A DNA stretch of 34,584 nt from Rhodoferax sp. (GCF_028689295.1 NZ_JAQTWL010000021.1:1-34584); one strand, 5' to 3'. Shown: positions 6,205-16,065, counted from the stretch's first letter. Made by a program: numbers and translations. The notes: a model not told the origin generated them from the sequence alone.

Positions 6205-7848
6205 TCATCGCAGATCAGGCAGCTGGTAGTCTTTCAGCACTTCGCGCAGCTTGCTCTTTTGCATCTTGCCGGTGGCCCCCAGCGGAATGTTGTCCAGAAA
6301 CACCACGTCGTCGGGAATCTGCCACTTGGCGGCCTTGCCCTCGTAGAACTTGAGCAGTTCCTCGCGCGACACCTCGGCGCCCGGTTTTTTCACCACCGCC
6401 ACAATCGGCCGCTCGTCCCACTTGGGGTGCGCCATGCCAATGCAGGCCGCCATGGCCACCGCCGGGTGCGCCACCGCGATGTTCTCGATGTCGATCGAGC
6501 TGATCCACTCGCCGCCCGACTTGATCACGTCCTTGCTGCGGTCGGTGATCTGCATGTAGCCGTCGGCATCGATGGTGGCCACGTCGCCGGTGGGAAACCA
6601 GCCGTCGATGAGCGGCATGACCGCGTGCGTGTCGCCCACACCCTGGAAGTATTCGCGCAGCACCCACGGGCCTTTCACCAGCAGGTCGCCATAGGTTTTG
6701 CCGTCCCAGGGCAGTTCCTTGCCTTCTGCGTTGACGATCTTCATATCGACACCAAAAATGGCCCGCCCCTGTTTCAGGCGCACCTTCATCTTGTCCTCTG
6801 ACGACATCGCGAGGTGCTTGTTTTTGAGCGTGCAGACCGTGCCCAGCGGGCTCATTTCGGTCATGCCCCAGGCATGCAGCACTTCCACGCCGTATTTGTC
6901 GTTGAAGGCGGTGATCATGGCGGGCGGGCAGGCCGAGCCGCCGATCACCGTGCGTTTCAGGCTGGAAAAGCGCAGGCCGTTGGGCTCCATGTGGCTCAGC
7001 AGCATTTGCCAGATGGTGGGCACGCCGGCCGCGTAGGTCACCTGCTCCAGTTCGATCAGGTCATAGATCGACTTGCCGTCCATGCCGGGGCCGGGAAACA
7101 CCAGCTTGGCTCCAGTCAGGGCGGCGGAATACGGAATGCCCCAGGCGTTGACGTGAAACATCGGCACCACCGGCAGAATTGAATCGCGCGCCGACATGCC
7201 CATCACATCGGGCAGCGCCGCGGCATAGGCGTGCAGCACGGTGGAGCGGTGGCTGTAGAGCGCGGCCTTGGGGTTGCCCGTGGTGCCGCTGGTGTAGCAC
7301 ATGCTCGAAGCAGTGTTTTCATCGAACTCGGGCCAGCGGTAGTTGCCTGTCTGCGCCGCCAGCAAGGCCTCATAACTCAGCAAATTGGGAATGCCGGAAT
7401 CGGCGGGCAGCTTGTCGGCATCGCACAGCGCGACCCAGTTTTTGACGCTGGGGCATTTGCCGTGAATGGCTTTCACGATCGGCAAAAACGTCATGTCGAA
7501 ACACACCATCTGATCCTGCGCGTGGCTCATCACCCAGGCAATCTGCTCGGGGTGCATGCGCGGGTTGATGGTGTGCAGCACGCGCCCCGAGCCGCTCACA
7601 CCGAAATACATTTCCATGTGCCGGTAGCCGTTCCAGGCAATCGATGCCACGCGCTCGCCCTGCTGCACACCAAACGCGTCGAGCACGCCCGCCAACTGGC
7701 GCGAGCGCTGCGCCGCCTCCTTGTAGGTGTAGCGGTGAATGTCGCCCTCCACCCGGCGCGACACGATCTGCCCCTCGCTGTGGTGGCGCTCGGCAAATTC
7801 GATCAGCGACGAAATGGACAGTTGTTGGTTCTGCATCAGTCCTAGCAT
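6205..7848 (-). CDS. AMP-forming acyl-CoA ligase (medium/long-chain fatty acid or methylthiopropionate type)
   Basis: The 547-aa member of the ANL superfamily forms an acyl-adenylate and then an acyl-CoA. Visible motifs are the P-loop-like [11 protein letters not shown] at residues 185-195, the aromatic region [18 protein letters not shown] at 416-422, the hinge and A8 region [16 protein letters not shown] and catalytic lysine K528 in GATGKMQK. The sequence is closest in style to AlkK/DmdB-like ligases; the acid substrate cannot be fixed. ATG 7848 has a strong AGAGGAG site 6-7 bases upstream. It is the first gene of the operon with the Liv-type importer, suggesting import of a carboxylate followed by CoA activation. 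Confidence 0.88.
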   Translation of the reverse strand: MLGLMQNQQLSISSLIEFAERHHSEGQIVSRRVEGDIHRYTYKEAAQRSRQLAGVLDAFGVQQGERVASIAWNGYRHMEMYFGVSGSGRVLHTINPRMHPEQIAWVMSHAQDQMVCFDMTFLPIVKAIHGKCPSVKNWVALCDADKLPADSGIPNLLSYEALLAAQTGNYRWPEFDENTASSMCYTSGTTGNPKAALYSHRSTVLHAYAAALPDVMGMSARDSILPVVPMFHVNAWGIPYSAALTGAKLVFPGPGMDGKSIYDLIELEQVTYAAGVPTIWQMLLSHMEPNGLRFSSLKRTVIGGSACPPAMITAFNDKYGVEVLHAWGMTEMSPLGTVCTLKNKHLAMSSEDKMKVRLKQGRAIFGVDMKIVNAEGKELPWDGKTYGDLLVKGPWVLREYFQGVGDTHAVMPLIDGWFPTGDVATIDADGYMQITDRSKDVIKSGGEWISSIDIENIAVAHPAVAMAACIGMAHPKWDERPIVAVVKKPGAEVSREELLKFYEGKAAKWQIPDDVVFLDNIPLGATGKMQKSKLREVLKDYQLPDLR

Positions 7849-7952
7849 GGGGGCTCCTCTTTGGGTGTTTTGAACGACTTATGGTACTGCCAAAAGCACC
7901 CGGGATGCCCCTGCAAACCCAGGGTTTGAACGCCAGACGACACAATTCGCCC

Positions 7953-9434
7953 ATGAATGCCGTCAGCGAAGCTTTTCAAATCCATCACACGGGCCTGGCC
8001 TGGAACAACCAGTTTCAGCAGCTGGGGCCGGACTTTTACACGCCACTCGCGCCGCAGGCGCTGCCGGAGCCCTATTGGGTGGGCCGCTCCATTGCGGTGG
8101 CTGATTTGCTGGGCTTGCCACCCGAGCAACTAGCGTCCGATGCGCTGCTGCAAGCGCTGGCGGGCAACCGCCCGATCAGCGGCACGCAACCGCTGGCCAG
8201 CGTTTACAGCGGGCACCAGTTCGGCCAATGGGCCGGGCAACTCGGCGACGGCCGGGCCTGTTTGCTGGGCGAGGCCAACGGGCTCGAAGTGCAGCTCAAG
8301 GGCTCGGGCCTGACGCCCTATTCGCGCATGGGCGACGGCCGCGCCGTGTTGCGCAGCAGCATTCGCGAATTTTTGTGTTCCGAGGCCATGCACGCTCTGG
8401 GCATTGCAACCACACGGGCGCTGTGCGTGGTGGGCTCGGACGAAGAGGTGGCGCGCGAGAGCCTGGAAACCGCTGCAGTGGTGACGCGCGTGGCGCCCAG
8501 TTTCATCCGCTTCGGGCATTTTGAGCACTTTGCCGCGCGCAACCAGTTGCCGCAACTCAAAACGCTGGCCGACTATGTCATCAGCCGGTATTACCCAGAC
8601 TGCAACAGCGCCAGCACCTTGGGTGCCAACCCCTATGCCAATTTGCTGATGCAGGTGACCGAGCGCACCGCCGTGATGCTGGCGCACTGGCAGGCGGTCG
8701 GCTTTTGCCACGGTGTCATGAATACCGACAACATGAGCATTCTGGGCCTGACCATCGACTACGGCCCGTTTCAGTTTCTCGACGCTTTTGATCCCGGCCA
8801 CATCTGCAACCACACCGACCGCGGCGGCCGCTACGCTTTTGCGCGCCAGCCCGACATTGCCCACTGGAACCTTTACGCGCTGGCGCAGGCACTGATGCCG
8901 TTGATAGAAGACCAGGCCCTGGCCCTACAGGCTTTGGACACCTTCAAGCCCGTATTCGAGCGCACCTGGCAACAACTGATGCGCGCCAAACTGGGTTTGC
9001 TGGATGCGGCGCGTGAAGAAGATCAAACGCTGATAGCCGACCTGTTCACGCTGCTGGCGCAAGACCGGGTGGACTACCCCATCTTTTGGCGGCGCCTGAG
9101 CCATGCCGTTGGTGGTCAGCACTTTGCACCGGTGCGCGACCTGTTTCTCGACCGGGCCGCTTTTGATGGCTGGCAAATGCGTTACGCAGAGCGCCTCTCC
9201 ACAGGGGCACCGGATCAGGCCGCCGCCTTGATGCTCAAGACCAACCCCAAATATGTGCTGCGCAACTATCTGGGCGAGCTCGCCATCGAAGCCGCGAAGG
9301 CCAGGGACTTCTCGGGCGTTGCCAACCTGGCTGTGCTGCTGGAGCGGCCTTTTGACGAGCACCCAGAATTCGAATCCTTTGCCGACTTTCCACCCGACTG
9401 GGCCAGCCGGATCGAGATCAGTTGCAGCTCGTAA
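7953..9434 (+). CDS. selO: Protein adenylyltransferase SelO (YdiU/UPF0061)
   Basis: The 493-aa pseudokinase-fold enzyme transfers AMP to Ser/Thr/Tyr of target proteins and is linked to redox homeostasis. Seen here: [22 protein letters not shown] near residue 80-100, K116 in QLKGSG, the catalytic-loop equivalent HGVMNTDN (253-260), metal-binding DYGPF (269-273) and the C-terminal CSS (491-493), where the cysteine stands in place of eukaryotic selenocysteine. ATG 7953 gives the usual family N-terminus; no strong ribosome binding site precedes it. It is divergent from the acyl-CoA ligase and 22 bp ahead of msrB, a redox neighbour. Confidence 0.95.
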   Translation: MNAVSEAFQIHHTGLAWNNQFQQLGPDFYTPLAPQALPEPYWVGRSIAVADLLGLPPEQLASDALLQALAGNRPISGTQPLASVYSGHQFGQWAGQLGDGRACLLGEANGLEVQLKGSGLTPYSRMGDGRAVLRSSIREFLCSEAMHALGIATTRALCVVGSDEEVARESLETAAVVTRVAPSFIRFGHFEHFAARNQLPQLKTLADYVISRYYPDCNSASTLGANPYANLLMQVTERTAVMLAHWQAVGFCHGVMNTDNMSILGLTIDYGPFQFLDAFDPGHICNHTDRGGRYAFARQPDIAHWNLYALAQALMPLIEDQALALQALDTFKPVFERTWQQLMRAKLGLLDAAREEDQTLIADLFTLLAQDRVDYPIFWRRLSHAVGGQHFAPVRDLFLDRAAFDGWQMRYAERLSTGAPDQAAALMLKTNPKYVLRNYLGELAIEAAKARDFSGVANLAVLLERPFDEHPEFESFADFPPDWASRIEISCSS

Positions 9435-9456
9435 CCAGCCTGAAAGGCGCACAAGC

Positions 9457-9864
9457 ATGACCTATCCAATCCAGAAAACCGATGCCGAGTGGCTCGCCCT
9501 GTTGCAAGCCAAGGGCGCCGAGCCGGTGGCCTTCCAGGTCACGCGCCATGCCGCCACCGAGCGCCCTTTCAGCGGCAAGTACGAAGCCCTCCAGGCCGAC
9601 GGCAGCTACCACTGCATCTGCTGCGATGCCAAGCTGTTTGATGCCAGCACCAAATTCAACGCGCACTGCGGCTGGCCGAGTTTTTCGCAGGCTGTTCCGG
9701 GCGCCATTTCTGAGATCACCGACCGCAGTCTGGGCATGACCCGGGTCGAAACCGTCTGCGCACAGTGCGGCGCGCACCTCGGTCATGTGTTTGACGACGG
9801 ACCCGCGCCCACCGGACTGCGCTACTGCATGAACTCGGCTTCGTTAAACTTCACCCCTACATGA
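9457..9864 (+). CDS. msrB: Peptide-methionine (R)-S-oxide reductase MsrB
   Basis: The 135-aa enzyme reduces the R-sulfoxide of methionine in damaged proteins. It has the zinc-binding pairs C53/C56 and C101/C104, HCGWPSF with C71 in the resolving position, and catalytic C124 in [12 protein letters not shown]. No signal peptide is seen, so it is cytoplasmic. The stop overlaps the yciB start as ATGA. Its place after selO fits an oxidative-stress theme, since SelO in E. coli is thought to act on redox proteins. Confidence 0.96.
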   Translation: MTYPIQKTDAEWLALLQAKGAEPVAFQVTRHAATERPFSGKYEALQADGSYHCICCDAKLFDASTKFNAHCGWPSFSQAVPGAISEITDRSLGMTRVETVCAQCGAHLGHVFDDGPAPTGLRYCMNSASLNFTPT

Positions 9865-10409
9865 AAATACTGATCGACTTTTTTCCCATCCTGCTGTTCT
9901 TCGGCGCCTACAAGGTTTACGACATCTACATCGGCACCGGCGTGCTGATGGCCGCCACCGTGCTGCAAATGGCGCTGATTTACGGCATTGACCGCAGACT
10001 GCAAATGATGCACAAGATCACGCTGGTCTTGATTCTGGCATTTGGCACGCTCACGCTGGTGTTGCATGACGACCGCTTCATCAAATGGAAACCCACCGTG
10101 CTCTATGCCGCGATGGCGATTGCGCTGGCCATTGCGGTCTGGATCTACAAGAAGAATTTTTTGAAAATGCTGCTGGGCAGCCAACTCACCCTGCCCGAGC
10201 CGGTGTGGATGCGGCTGAACATCCTGTGGATCGGCTACAGCGCCTTTATGGCACTCCTCAACGCCTACGTGGCGGCCTACTACAGCACCGAGGCCTGGGT
10301 CAACTTCAAGCTCTGGGGCTACGCCTTCCCGCTGGTCTTCATTGTCGGCCAGGGGTTTTACATTTCACGCTACCTGGCGGTTGACGACACCCCTAAATCT
10401 GCCCCATGA
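9861..10409 (+). CDS. yciB: Inner-membrane septation-related protein YciB (IspZ family)
   Basis: The 182-aa protein has about five hydrophobic segments and the family beginning [18 protein letters not shown], plus [15 protein letters not shown] and the C-terminal [19 protein letters not shown]. The family affects cell envelope integrity and division in E. coli and Shigella (ispZ), by an unclear mechanism. Start and stop both overlap neighbours by four bases (ATGA at 9861-9864 and 10406-10409), so it is firmly inside the msrB-yciB-bolA transcript. Confidence 0.95.
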   Translation: MKILIDFFPILLFFGAYKVYDIYIGTGVLMAATVLQMALIYGIDRRLQMMHKITLVLILAFGTLTLVLHDDRFIKWKPTVLYAAMAIALAIAVWIYKKNFLKMLLGSQLTLPEPVWMRLNILWIGYSAFMALLNAYVAAYYSTEAWVNFKLWGYAFPLVFIVGQGFYISRYLAVDDTPKSAP

Positions 10410-10684
10410 GCCTTTCCCCCACAGCACAACAGTTGCAGGCACGCCTGCAGGAAAAACTACAACCCCAGGCGCTGGAGGTGCTCGACGAAAGCCACCAGCA
10501 CCATGGCCATGCGGGCGCCAACGGCACCGGCTTTGGCAGCCACTTCAGGGTGCGCATCACGGCGCAGGCCTTTGCCGGCAAGTCCGCCGTGGCACGGCAC
10601 CGACTTGTGTATGATGCGCTCCAAGATTTCATGGACCAAGGCTTGCACGCGCTCGCCATTGAAGCCAAAACACCCCAAGCCTGA
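10406..10684 (+). CDS. BolA family protein
   Basis: The 92-aa product has the BolA fold signature: [29 protein letters not shown] followed by [11 protein letters not shown] at the C-terminus, preceded by the loop DESHQHHGH. BolA proteins bind monothiol glutaredoxins with Fe-S clusters and some bind DNA; E. coli BolA controls shape and stress responses. The His-rich loop could be a metal or cluster ligand region. It overlaps the yciB stop by 4 bases. The pairing yciB-bolA-PpiC chaperone is common in Betaproteobacteria. Confidence 0.93.
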   Translation: MSLSPTAQQLQARLQEKLQPQALEVLDESHQHHGHAGANGTGFGSHFRVRITAQAFAGKSAVARHRLVYDALQDFMDQGLHALAIEAKTPQA

Positions 10685-10738
10685 CGGCTTTAGGCAGAAA
10701 CCTCGCACTTTCTATTTATTTATTCTCAGGAAATTTGC

Positions 10739-11524
10739 ATGAAGCACAAACTGTTATCCAGTCTCGCCTTTGCTGCCCTTTTGGGCAGCCTGTCCGCCGC
10801 AGCAGTGGCGCAAAATGTGGCCATTGTCAATGGCAAATCCGTTCCCCTGACGCGTGTCGAGGCCTTGAGCCAGCAGGTGGCGCGCTCCGGCCGTCCGGTG
10901 ACACCAGAGATCCAGCAGCAGATCAAGGACGAAGTGATCGCCCGCGAAATCTTCATGCAGGAAGCCCAAAAACAGGGCCTTGACACCACGGCAGACTTCA
11001 AAAACCAGATGGAACTGGCACGCCAGACCCTTCTGATCCGCGAACTGTTCGCCAACTACCAGAAAACAAACCCGGTGACGGATGCTGAAATCCAGGCCGA
11101 ATACGACAAGTTTGCCGCTGCCAATGCAGGCAAGGAGTACCGCGCCAGCCACATCCTGGTTGAAAAGGAAGCGGAGGCCAAGGCCATCATCGCCCAGCTC
11201 AAAAAGGGCGGCAAGTTTGAAGAGATCGCCAAAAAATCAAGCAAGGACCCAGGCTCCGGCGCCAAGGGCGGCGACCTGGACTGGGCACCCGCAGGCAATT
11301 ACGTGGCCGAATTTTCCACTGCCATGACGGCCTTGAGCAAAGGCCAGTTGACCGACACCCCGGTCAAATCCCAATTCGGTTATCACATCATCCGCCTGGA
11401 TGACGTGCGCGACGCCCAACTGCCCAAGCTTGAAGAGGTCAAGCCACAAGTGGCGCAACAACTGCAACAGAAAAAACTGGCCAAGTACCAGGAAGAGTTG
11501 CGCAAAAAAGCCAAGATTGAATAA
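10739..11524 (+). CDS. Exported PpiC-type peptidyl-prolyl isomerase/chaperone
   Basis: The 261-aa product has a signal peptide (about residues 1-25, cleavage likely after AVAQ or just before), a SurA/PrsA-like N-terminal helical domain and a parvulin domain at about 138-230 with YRASHILVE, GGDLDWAPAG, EF and SQFGYHIIRLDD. A Lys/Gln-rich helix forms the C-terminus. It probably assists folding of periplasmic or outer-membrane proteins. ATG 10739 has AGGAA about 8 bases upstream. It sits 54 bp after bolA and ends at a strong terminator. Confidence 0.93.
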   Translation: MKHKLLSSLAFAALLGSLSAAAVAQNVAIVNGKSVPLTRVEALSQQVARSGRPVTPEIQQQIKDEVIAREIFMQEAQKQGLDTTADFKNQMELARQTLLIRELFANYQKTNPVTDAEIQAEYDKFAAANAGKEYRASHILVEKEAEAKAIIAQLKKGGKFEEIAKKSSKDPGSGAKGGDLDWAPAGNYVAEFSTAMTALSKGQLTDTPVKSQFGYHIIRLDDVRDAQLPKLEEVKPQVAQQLQQKKLAKYQEELRKKAKIE

Positions 11525-11546
11525 ACCGGTCGCTTGAGCACCCATA

Positions 11547-11572
11547 AAGCCGGACTTGCTCCGGCTTTTTTT
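11547..11572. terminator. Bidirectional rho-independent terminator
   Basis: AGCCGGA (11548-11554), loop CTTGC, TCCGGCT (11560-11566), followed by a T run to 11572. A-residues flank the left side (AAA at 11546-11548), so it can serve both the PpiC gene and the convergent minus-strand gene, whose stop lies at 11571. Confidence 0.9.
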
Positions 11573-12317
11573 ATTTCAGTAGCAGGCTCAGACCGCCCAC
11601 CAGCGCAATCAGCACAGGTTGGTGCAGCAGGTAGTAGCTCAGGCTCCAGCGGCCCAGCCAAGCCAGGGTCTGCGCTGGCGCAGGCAAGGTCTGCACCAGC
11701 CACTGCGGCCGCTGTTGCAATATCCAGGCGCCTGCTGCCGCGCCCCACCACATCACACCCAGCCAAGGGAACAGCGGCACATAGTCTTCGGTGACCGGTT
11801 TTTGGCTGATCCAGCCCAGCCAGTTCCAGCGCATGCTGTTCAACGTTTCGGCAAACTGCCCCATCGCACCGGTCTGCAGCGCACTCTCGGCGATGAATCT
11901 GGAGGCAATCGCCAACGCGCCCAAAAGCCACAGCCAGCGCCCCCAGTGCGCGGTGAGGCGCACCACGATCAGCATCAGCGCCAGGCCGTGCAGCACACCA
12001 AAGTAAATGAAACTGTTGGGAAACACCAGCCAGGAACCCGCCGAGACCAGCAGCGCAGCACCCGCCACCTGAGCCCAGCGCCGCCAGAAACGGCGCCAGC
12101 TTTGACCCTGCGCCGTGGCAATGGCCTGGCCCATGCCGGCGCACAGCAAAAACAGGCTGACGATCAGGGTGCGCTGCCAGGTCCAGAACGGGTCGCGGTA
12201 GAAGTCCTGCGTGACCAGCTTGAAGTGGTTCAGGTCGAAGACAAAATGAAACAGCGTCATCCAGACCATCGCCAGCCCGCGCAGCGCATCCAGGGAGTCA
12301 AAACGTTGGCTTGTCAT
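11571..12317 (-). CDS. DUF1624 / heparan-alpha-glucosaminide N-acetyltransferase-like membrane protein
   Basis: The 248-aa integral membrane protein begins MTSQRFDSLDALRGLAMVWM, the start typical of this acyltransferase-like family, with an acidic/His motif HFVFDLNHF in the first loop, FLLCAGMG, and the closing LSYYLLHQPVLIALVG. About seven hydrophobic segments are visible. Relatives are thought to acetylate sugars across membranes, but no bacterial substrate is established for this type. ATG 12317 is chosen over an upstream TTG. It is convergent with the PpiC gene and divergent from rlhA. Confidence 0.85.
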   Translation of the reverse strand: MTSQRFDSLDALRGLAMVWMTLFHFVFDLNHFKLVTQDFYRDPFWTWQRTLIVSLFLLCAGMGQAIATAQGQSWRRFWRRWAQVAGAALLVSAGSWLVFPNSFIYFGVLHGLALMLIVVRLTAHWGRWLWLLGALAIASRFIAESALQTGAMGQFAETLNSMRWNWLGWISQKPVTEDYVPLFPWLGVMWWGAAAGAWILQQRPQWLVQTLPAPAQTLAWLGRWSLSYYLLHQPVLIALVGGLSLLLK

Positions 12318-12359
12318 GGGCAAAGTGTAAATTGACCCGCTGCCCGATAATCACGCCCC

Positions 12360-14369
12360 ATGTCACTGCTCCCCCACCAACTCGAACTGTTAGCCCCGGC
12401 ACGCGACGCTGCCATTGGCATGGAAGCCGTCAACCACGGGGCCGACGCCGTCTATATCGGCGGGCCGTCGTTTGGCGCGCGCTCCAGCGCGGATAACTCG
12501 GTGGCCGACATTGCCCGACTGGTGCAACACGCGCACCGCTTCAACAGCCGCATTTTTGTCACGATGAACACCATCCTGCGCGACGACGAGTTGGAGGGCG
12601 CGCGAGCCCTCGCCTGGCAGCTGTATGAGGCCGGTGTCGATGCGCTAATCGTGCAGGACATGGGCCTGTTGGCCATCGACATGCCGCCGCTGCAGTTGCA
12701 TGCCAGCACCCAGTGCGACATCCGCACCCCTGAGAAAGCGCGCTTTTTGCAGGACGCGGGTCTGACCCAACTGGTGCTGGCACGCGAACTCACCTTGCCG
12801 CAAATTGCTGCCATCCGCGCCACCACCGACCCCTGCCGCAGCACGCTCGAATTTTTTGTCCATGGCGCGCTGTGCGTGGCCTACAGCGGCCAGTGTTACA
12901 TCAGTGCGGCGCACACCGGGCGCAGCGCCAACCGCGGCGAATGCAGCCAGGCCTGCCGCCTGCCCTACCAGGTGGTCGATGACAGGGGCCGTTTTGTGGC
13001 GCACGACAAACATGTGCTGAGCATGAAAGACAACAACCAGAGCGCCAACATCGCCGCGCTGGTCGATGCCGGGGTGCGCAGCTTCAAAATCGAGGGCCGT
13101 TACAAGGACATGGCCTATGTGAAAAACATCACGGCGCATTACCGCAAACTGCTCGATGAGGTCATTGAGGCCCGCCAGCACTCGGGCGACCCGCTGGCGC
13201 GCGCCAGCACCGGGCACACCACGTTCAGTTTCACGCCCGACCCCAATCAAAACTTCAACCGCGAATTCACCGACTATTTTGTCAACGGCCGCCAGGACAG
13301 CATCGGTGCCTTCGACACCCCCAAAAATCCGGGCCAGCCCATCGGTTTTGTCACCCAGGTCGGCCCCAACTGGGTCGATCTGGAACTCAACGACCACGAG
13401 GCCGTGCTGCACAACGGCGACGGCCTGTGTTACTACGACCTGCAAAAGGAGCTGGTCGGCCTGGCCATCAACCGCGCCGAACTCGTGAGCGCCAAAAAAG
13501 GCAGCTGGCGTGTGTTCCCCAAGGACGAGCTGGCGGGATTAAAAGACCTGCGCAAAGGCGTCGAGGTCAACCGCAACCGCGATGTCGACTGGCTGCATGC
13601 GCTCGACAAAAAGTCCAGCGAGCGCCGCATCCAGCTCTGGGCGCATCTGGCAGACAGCGCCAACGGCATCACGCTCACCCTGACCGACGAGGACGGTTTT
13701 AGCGCCAGCGCGCACGCCACGCTGGCGCTCACGCCCGCCAAGGACAAGGCCGGTGCGCTGGAGGGCATGGTGGACAACGTCTCCAGACTGGGCAACACGA
13801 TTTTTGCCGCCAGTGACGTGCAAGTGGCTTTTGCCCAGCCCTGGTTTGTGCCGGCCTCGGTGCTCAACCCGCTGCGCCGCGAAGCTGTGCAAAAGCTGGA
13901 GGCGGCCCGCGCCACCGGTTTTGTTCGCTGGTCGCCAGGCCAGGCCGTCGAGCCGCCGGTGGCCTACCCGGAAGACAGCCTTACCTACCTGGCCAACGTC
14001 TTGAACGACAAGGCCCGTGCTTTCTACGCCAAACATGGCGTCAAGGTGATCGCCGCCGCCTACGAGAACCACGAGGAACCAGGCGACGTCAGCCTGATGA
14101 TCACAAAACACTGCGTCCGTTTCTCCTTGAGCCTGTGCCCCAAGCAGGCCAAGGGCGTGACCGGCGTGCAAGGCACCATCCGCGCCGAACCGTTGACGCT
14201 CATCAACGGCAAGGAAAAACTCACCCTGCGCTTTGACTGCAAGCCCTGCGAAATGCACGTCGTGGGCAAAATCAAAACCTCCGTCCTAAAGCAAACCGCC
14301 AAGGACATGGCAACCTCTGCGAAGGGCGTACCGATCAGGTATTACCCCACGCGGCCGATCACGGCTTGA
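12360..14369 (+). CDS. rlhA: 23S rRNA 5-hydroxycytidine C2501 synthase (peptidase U32 family, RlhA/YdcP)
   Basis: The 669-aa U32-family protein matches RlhA length (about 650 in E. coli), which is needed for hydroxylation of C2501 in 23S rRNA. The N-terminus LELLAPARDAAIGMEAVNHGADAVYIGG and the U32 signature E164-FFVHGALC-VAYSGQC (to C179) are clear, followed by GRSANRGECSQACRLPY with further cysteines that may bind an Fe-S cluster. The family C-terminal part (LRFDCKPCEM) is present. No good ribosome binding site is seen. A 34-bp echo of its 3' end occurs 1.85 kb downstream at 16065-16098. Confidence 0.92.
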   Translation: MSLLPHQLELLAPARDAAIGMEAVNHGADAVYIGGPSFGARSSADNSVADIARLVQHAHRFNSRIFVTMNTILRDDELEGARALAWQLYEAGVDALIVQDMGLLAIDMPPLQLHASTQCDIRTPEKARFLQDAGLTQLVLARELTLPQIAAIRATTDPCRSTLEFFVHGALCVAYSGQCYISAAHTGRSANRGECSQACRLPYQVVDDRGRFVAHDKHVLSMKDNNQSANIAALVDAGVRSFKIEGRYKDMAYVKNITAHYRKLLDEVIEARQHSGDPLARASTGHTTFSFTPDPNQNFNREFTDYFVNGRQDSIGAFDTPKNPGQPIGFVTQVGPNWVDLELNDHEAVLHNGDGLCYYDLQKELVGLAINRAELVSAKKGSWRVFPKDELAGLKDLRKGVEVNRNRDVDWLHALDKKSSERRIQLWAHLADSANGITLTLTDEDGFSASAHATLALTPAKDKAGALEGMVDNVSRLGNTIFAASDVQVAFAQPWFVPASVLNPLRREAVQKLEAARATGFVRWSPGQAVEPPVAYPEDSLTYLANVLNDKARAFYAKHGVKVIAAAYENHEEPGDVSLMITKHCVRFSLSLCPKQAKGVTGVQGTIRAEPLTLINGKEKLTLRFDCKPCEMHVVGKIKTSVLKQTAKDMATSAKGVPIRYYPTRPITA

Positions 14370-14394
14370 ACTGATTCAAATCGGCGGGTATGCT
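14366..14394 (+). promoter_or_regulatory. Candidate sigma-70 promoter for the STAS-like/cyclase pair
   Basis: TTGAAC (14366-14371) and TATGCT (14389-14394) are 17 bases apart, with four of six matches each to consensus. The -35 overlaps the rlhA stop codon. It would give a leader of about 180 bases before the ATG at 14582. The 14370-14581 gap otherwise shows nothing I can name. Confidence 0.35.
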
Positions 14395-14581
14395 GCTCAG
14401 TCGGATGCGGTCTGCCCTGAAATGGCGCTGGAGAATCGATCTCGCATCCTCTCCCGCAACCATCCCGCGCGAACAAAATTCTTTGACCAATAGCGACGGC
14501 CATCAGGGAAAATACGATTTCGGCCCGCATCCGCCCGGGTGGACGGCTGCGTACAGCTTCTGATAGAGAAAGAGCTCAAAA

Positions 14582-14965
14582 ATGGAAAACGAGCAGGCCA
14601 GCAGGGTCGCCAAATTGTGGCTGGGAGACGATGGCATCGTCCGTATCATCCACGTTCACGGGGCGCAAGTGACGCTTGAGGATGCCAAGGAGACCATGGC
14701 CGCCTACCTGAAGTTGTACAAAGGCAAGAGACGGCCACTTTTCATCGATACAAAAACGATGAAGTCCATGTCCAGGGAAACCCGCCAATACTATGCGGGA
14801 GAAGAGGCCGCGAAGGTCGCCAGCGTGGCCGCCATCATCGTCGGCACGCCCGTCAGCCGGGTATTGGGGAACTTCTATATCGGCATCAGCAATCCACACC
14901 TGCCGAGCCGGCTTTTTACTTCGGAAGACGACGCTCTGGAGTGGCTGAAGGGGTATCTCGATTGA
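14582..14965 (+). CDS. STAS/SpoIIAA-like small protein, partner of a diguanylate cyclase
   Basis: The 127-aa soluble protein has an alternating beta/alpha pattern: GIVRIIHVHG, TLEDAKETMAAYLKLYKGKRRPLFIDTK, VASVAAIIVGTPVSRVLGNFYIG and a C-terminal SEDDALEWLKGYL. This resembles small STAS-like (SpoIIAA-fold) proteins that occur beside PAS-type sensors; the assignment is by pattern only. The start has GAAAGAG 7 bases upstream. Its stop overlaps the next start (TTGA at 14962-14965), so the two proteins are probably made together and may interact. Function unknown. Confidence 0.75.
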   Translation: MENEQASRVAKLWLGDDGIVRIIHVHGAQVTLEDAKETMAAYLKLYKGKRRPLFIDTKTMKSMSRETRQYYAGEEAAKVASVAAIIVGTPVSRVLGNFYIGISNPHLPSRLFTSEDDALEWLKGYLD

Positions 14966-16065
14966 ACACGACGCCCAAGAACAACGAAGACCCGAGACTT
15001 GCGGGGATACTCGATGTCATCTTCAAGTTCGCCGCAGGCGACCTGACGGCCAGAGGCACCCTTCTTGATGATGAAAGCGCCCTGGACGGCGTCATGGCCG
15101 GCATCAATATTCTTGGGGAAGAACTGGAGGCCAATGTTGCCGAGAGCAGGCGGGCGCTGCAGGCATTGTCAGAATCAGAAGATCGGCTCAGGGCCATCTT
15201 CGACACCGTTCAGGAGGGGATCGTCCTGGCGGACGCCCAAACCCGGCGGTTCAAAATGGTCAATAACTCGATCTGCCGCATGCTCGGATATAGCCGCGAT
15301 GAATTGCTCGAACTGGGGGTGGAAGACATTCATCCCGAGGAAGATGTTGCCAACGTCGTCCGCCAGTTCGAGCGACAAATCAAGCGTGAAATCAGTCTTG
15401 CACCCGGCCTGCCGGTGAAAAGAAAGGATGGCACCGTCTTCTACGCGGACATCAATGCCACGCCAATGCAAGCGAAAGGGGGAACCTTTCTTGTCGCGGT
15501 GATCAGGGACATCACCGAGCGCAAGCGTGCGGAACAAGCGGAAGAACTGGCGAGCCACGACGGCCTCACCAATCTGTATAACCACCGCACGTTCTATTCG
15601 CTGCTGCAAGACGAAATTATTCGTACACAGCGTTTCAAGCGTCCGGTGTCCTTGCTGATGCTTGACATTGACCACTTCAAAGACGTCAACGATACCTACG
15701 GGCACCAGGCCGGCGACGCCATCCTCAAAGACCTGAGCGTCTTGCTGGAGACACAGGCGCGCGCCGTCGACCGCGTGTGCCGCTATGGTGGCGAGGAATT
15801 CATGGTGATTTTGCCGGAGACGGAGGCGACCGTGGCCATGCAGATAGCCGAGCGACTGCGCGCGCCAGTGGAGCGCCAGCCCTTTAACATCGGTGGCGGA
15901 AAGACGGTTCGCATCACCGTAAGCATTGGCGTGGCCACGTATCCGCAGCAGGCCAACGCGCTGGAGGGACTCATCAAGGCCGCAGACGTTGCACTCTACG
16001 CTGCCAAGGAGGGCGGGCGCAACCGGGTCACCCGTTACGAGGCGGCAATGGCGGAAAAGGGTTGA
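14962..16065 (+). CDS. PAS-GGDEF diguanylate cyclase with HAMP-like N-terminus
   Basis: The 367-aa cytoplasmic protein is read from TTG 14962, chosen because it overlaps the upstream stop and has AAGGGG about 9 bases before it; GTG 14941 would add 7 residues. Order: a helical HAMP-like module (about 10-65), a PAS domain (about 72-185, AIFDTVQEGIVLADAQ to RDITERK) and GGDEF domain (about 198-360). The active site is GGEEF (276-280), with an inhibitory site RAVD exactly five residues ahead, so it should make cyclic-di-GMP under product inhibition. No membrane segment is visible. The signal may reach it through the co-translated STAS-like protein; this is inference. Confidence 0.9.
   Translation: MNTTPKNNEDPRLAGILDVIFKFAAGDLTARGTLLDDESALDGVMAGINILGEELEANVAESRRALQALSESEDRLRAIFDTVQEGIVLADAQTRRFKMVNNSICRMLGYSRDELLELGVEDIHPEEDVANVVRQFERQIKREISLAPGLPVKRKDGTVFYADINATPMQAKGGTFLVAVIRDITERKRAEQAEELASHDGLTNLYNHRTFYSLLQDEIIRTQRFKRPVSLLMLDIDHFKDVNDTYGHQAGDAILKDLSVLLETQARAVDRVCRYGGEEFMVILPETEATVAMQIAERLRAPVERQPFNIGGGKTVRITVSIGVATYPQQANALEGLIKAADVALYAAKEGGRNRVTRYEAAMAEKG

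Noticed and set aside
8130..8864. 244-codon minus-strand frame opposite selO
   Set aside because: Low-quality Ala/His/Gln-rich shadow; selO is unambiguous on the plus strand.
12331..12351. TTGACC followed by GATAAT before rlhA, a possible promoter
   Set aside because: The spacing between hexamers is only 8 bases, too short for sigma-70.
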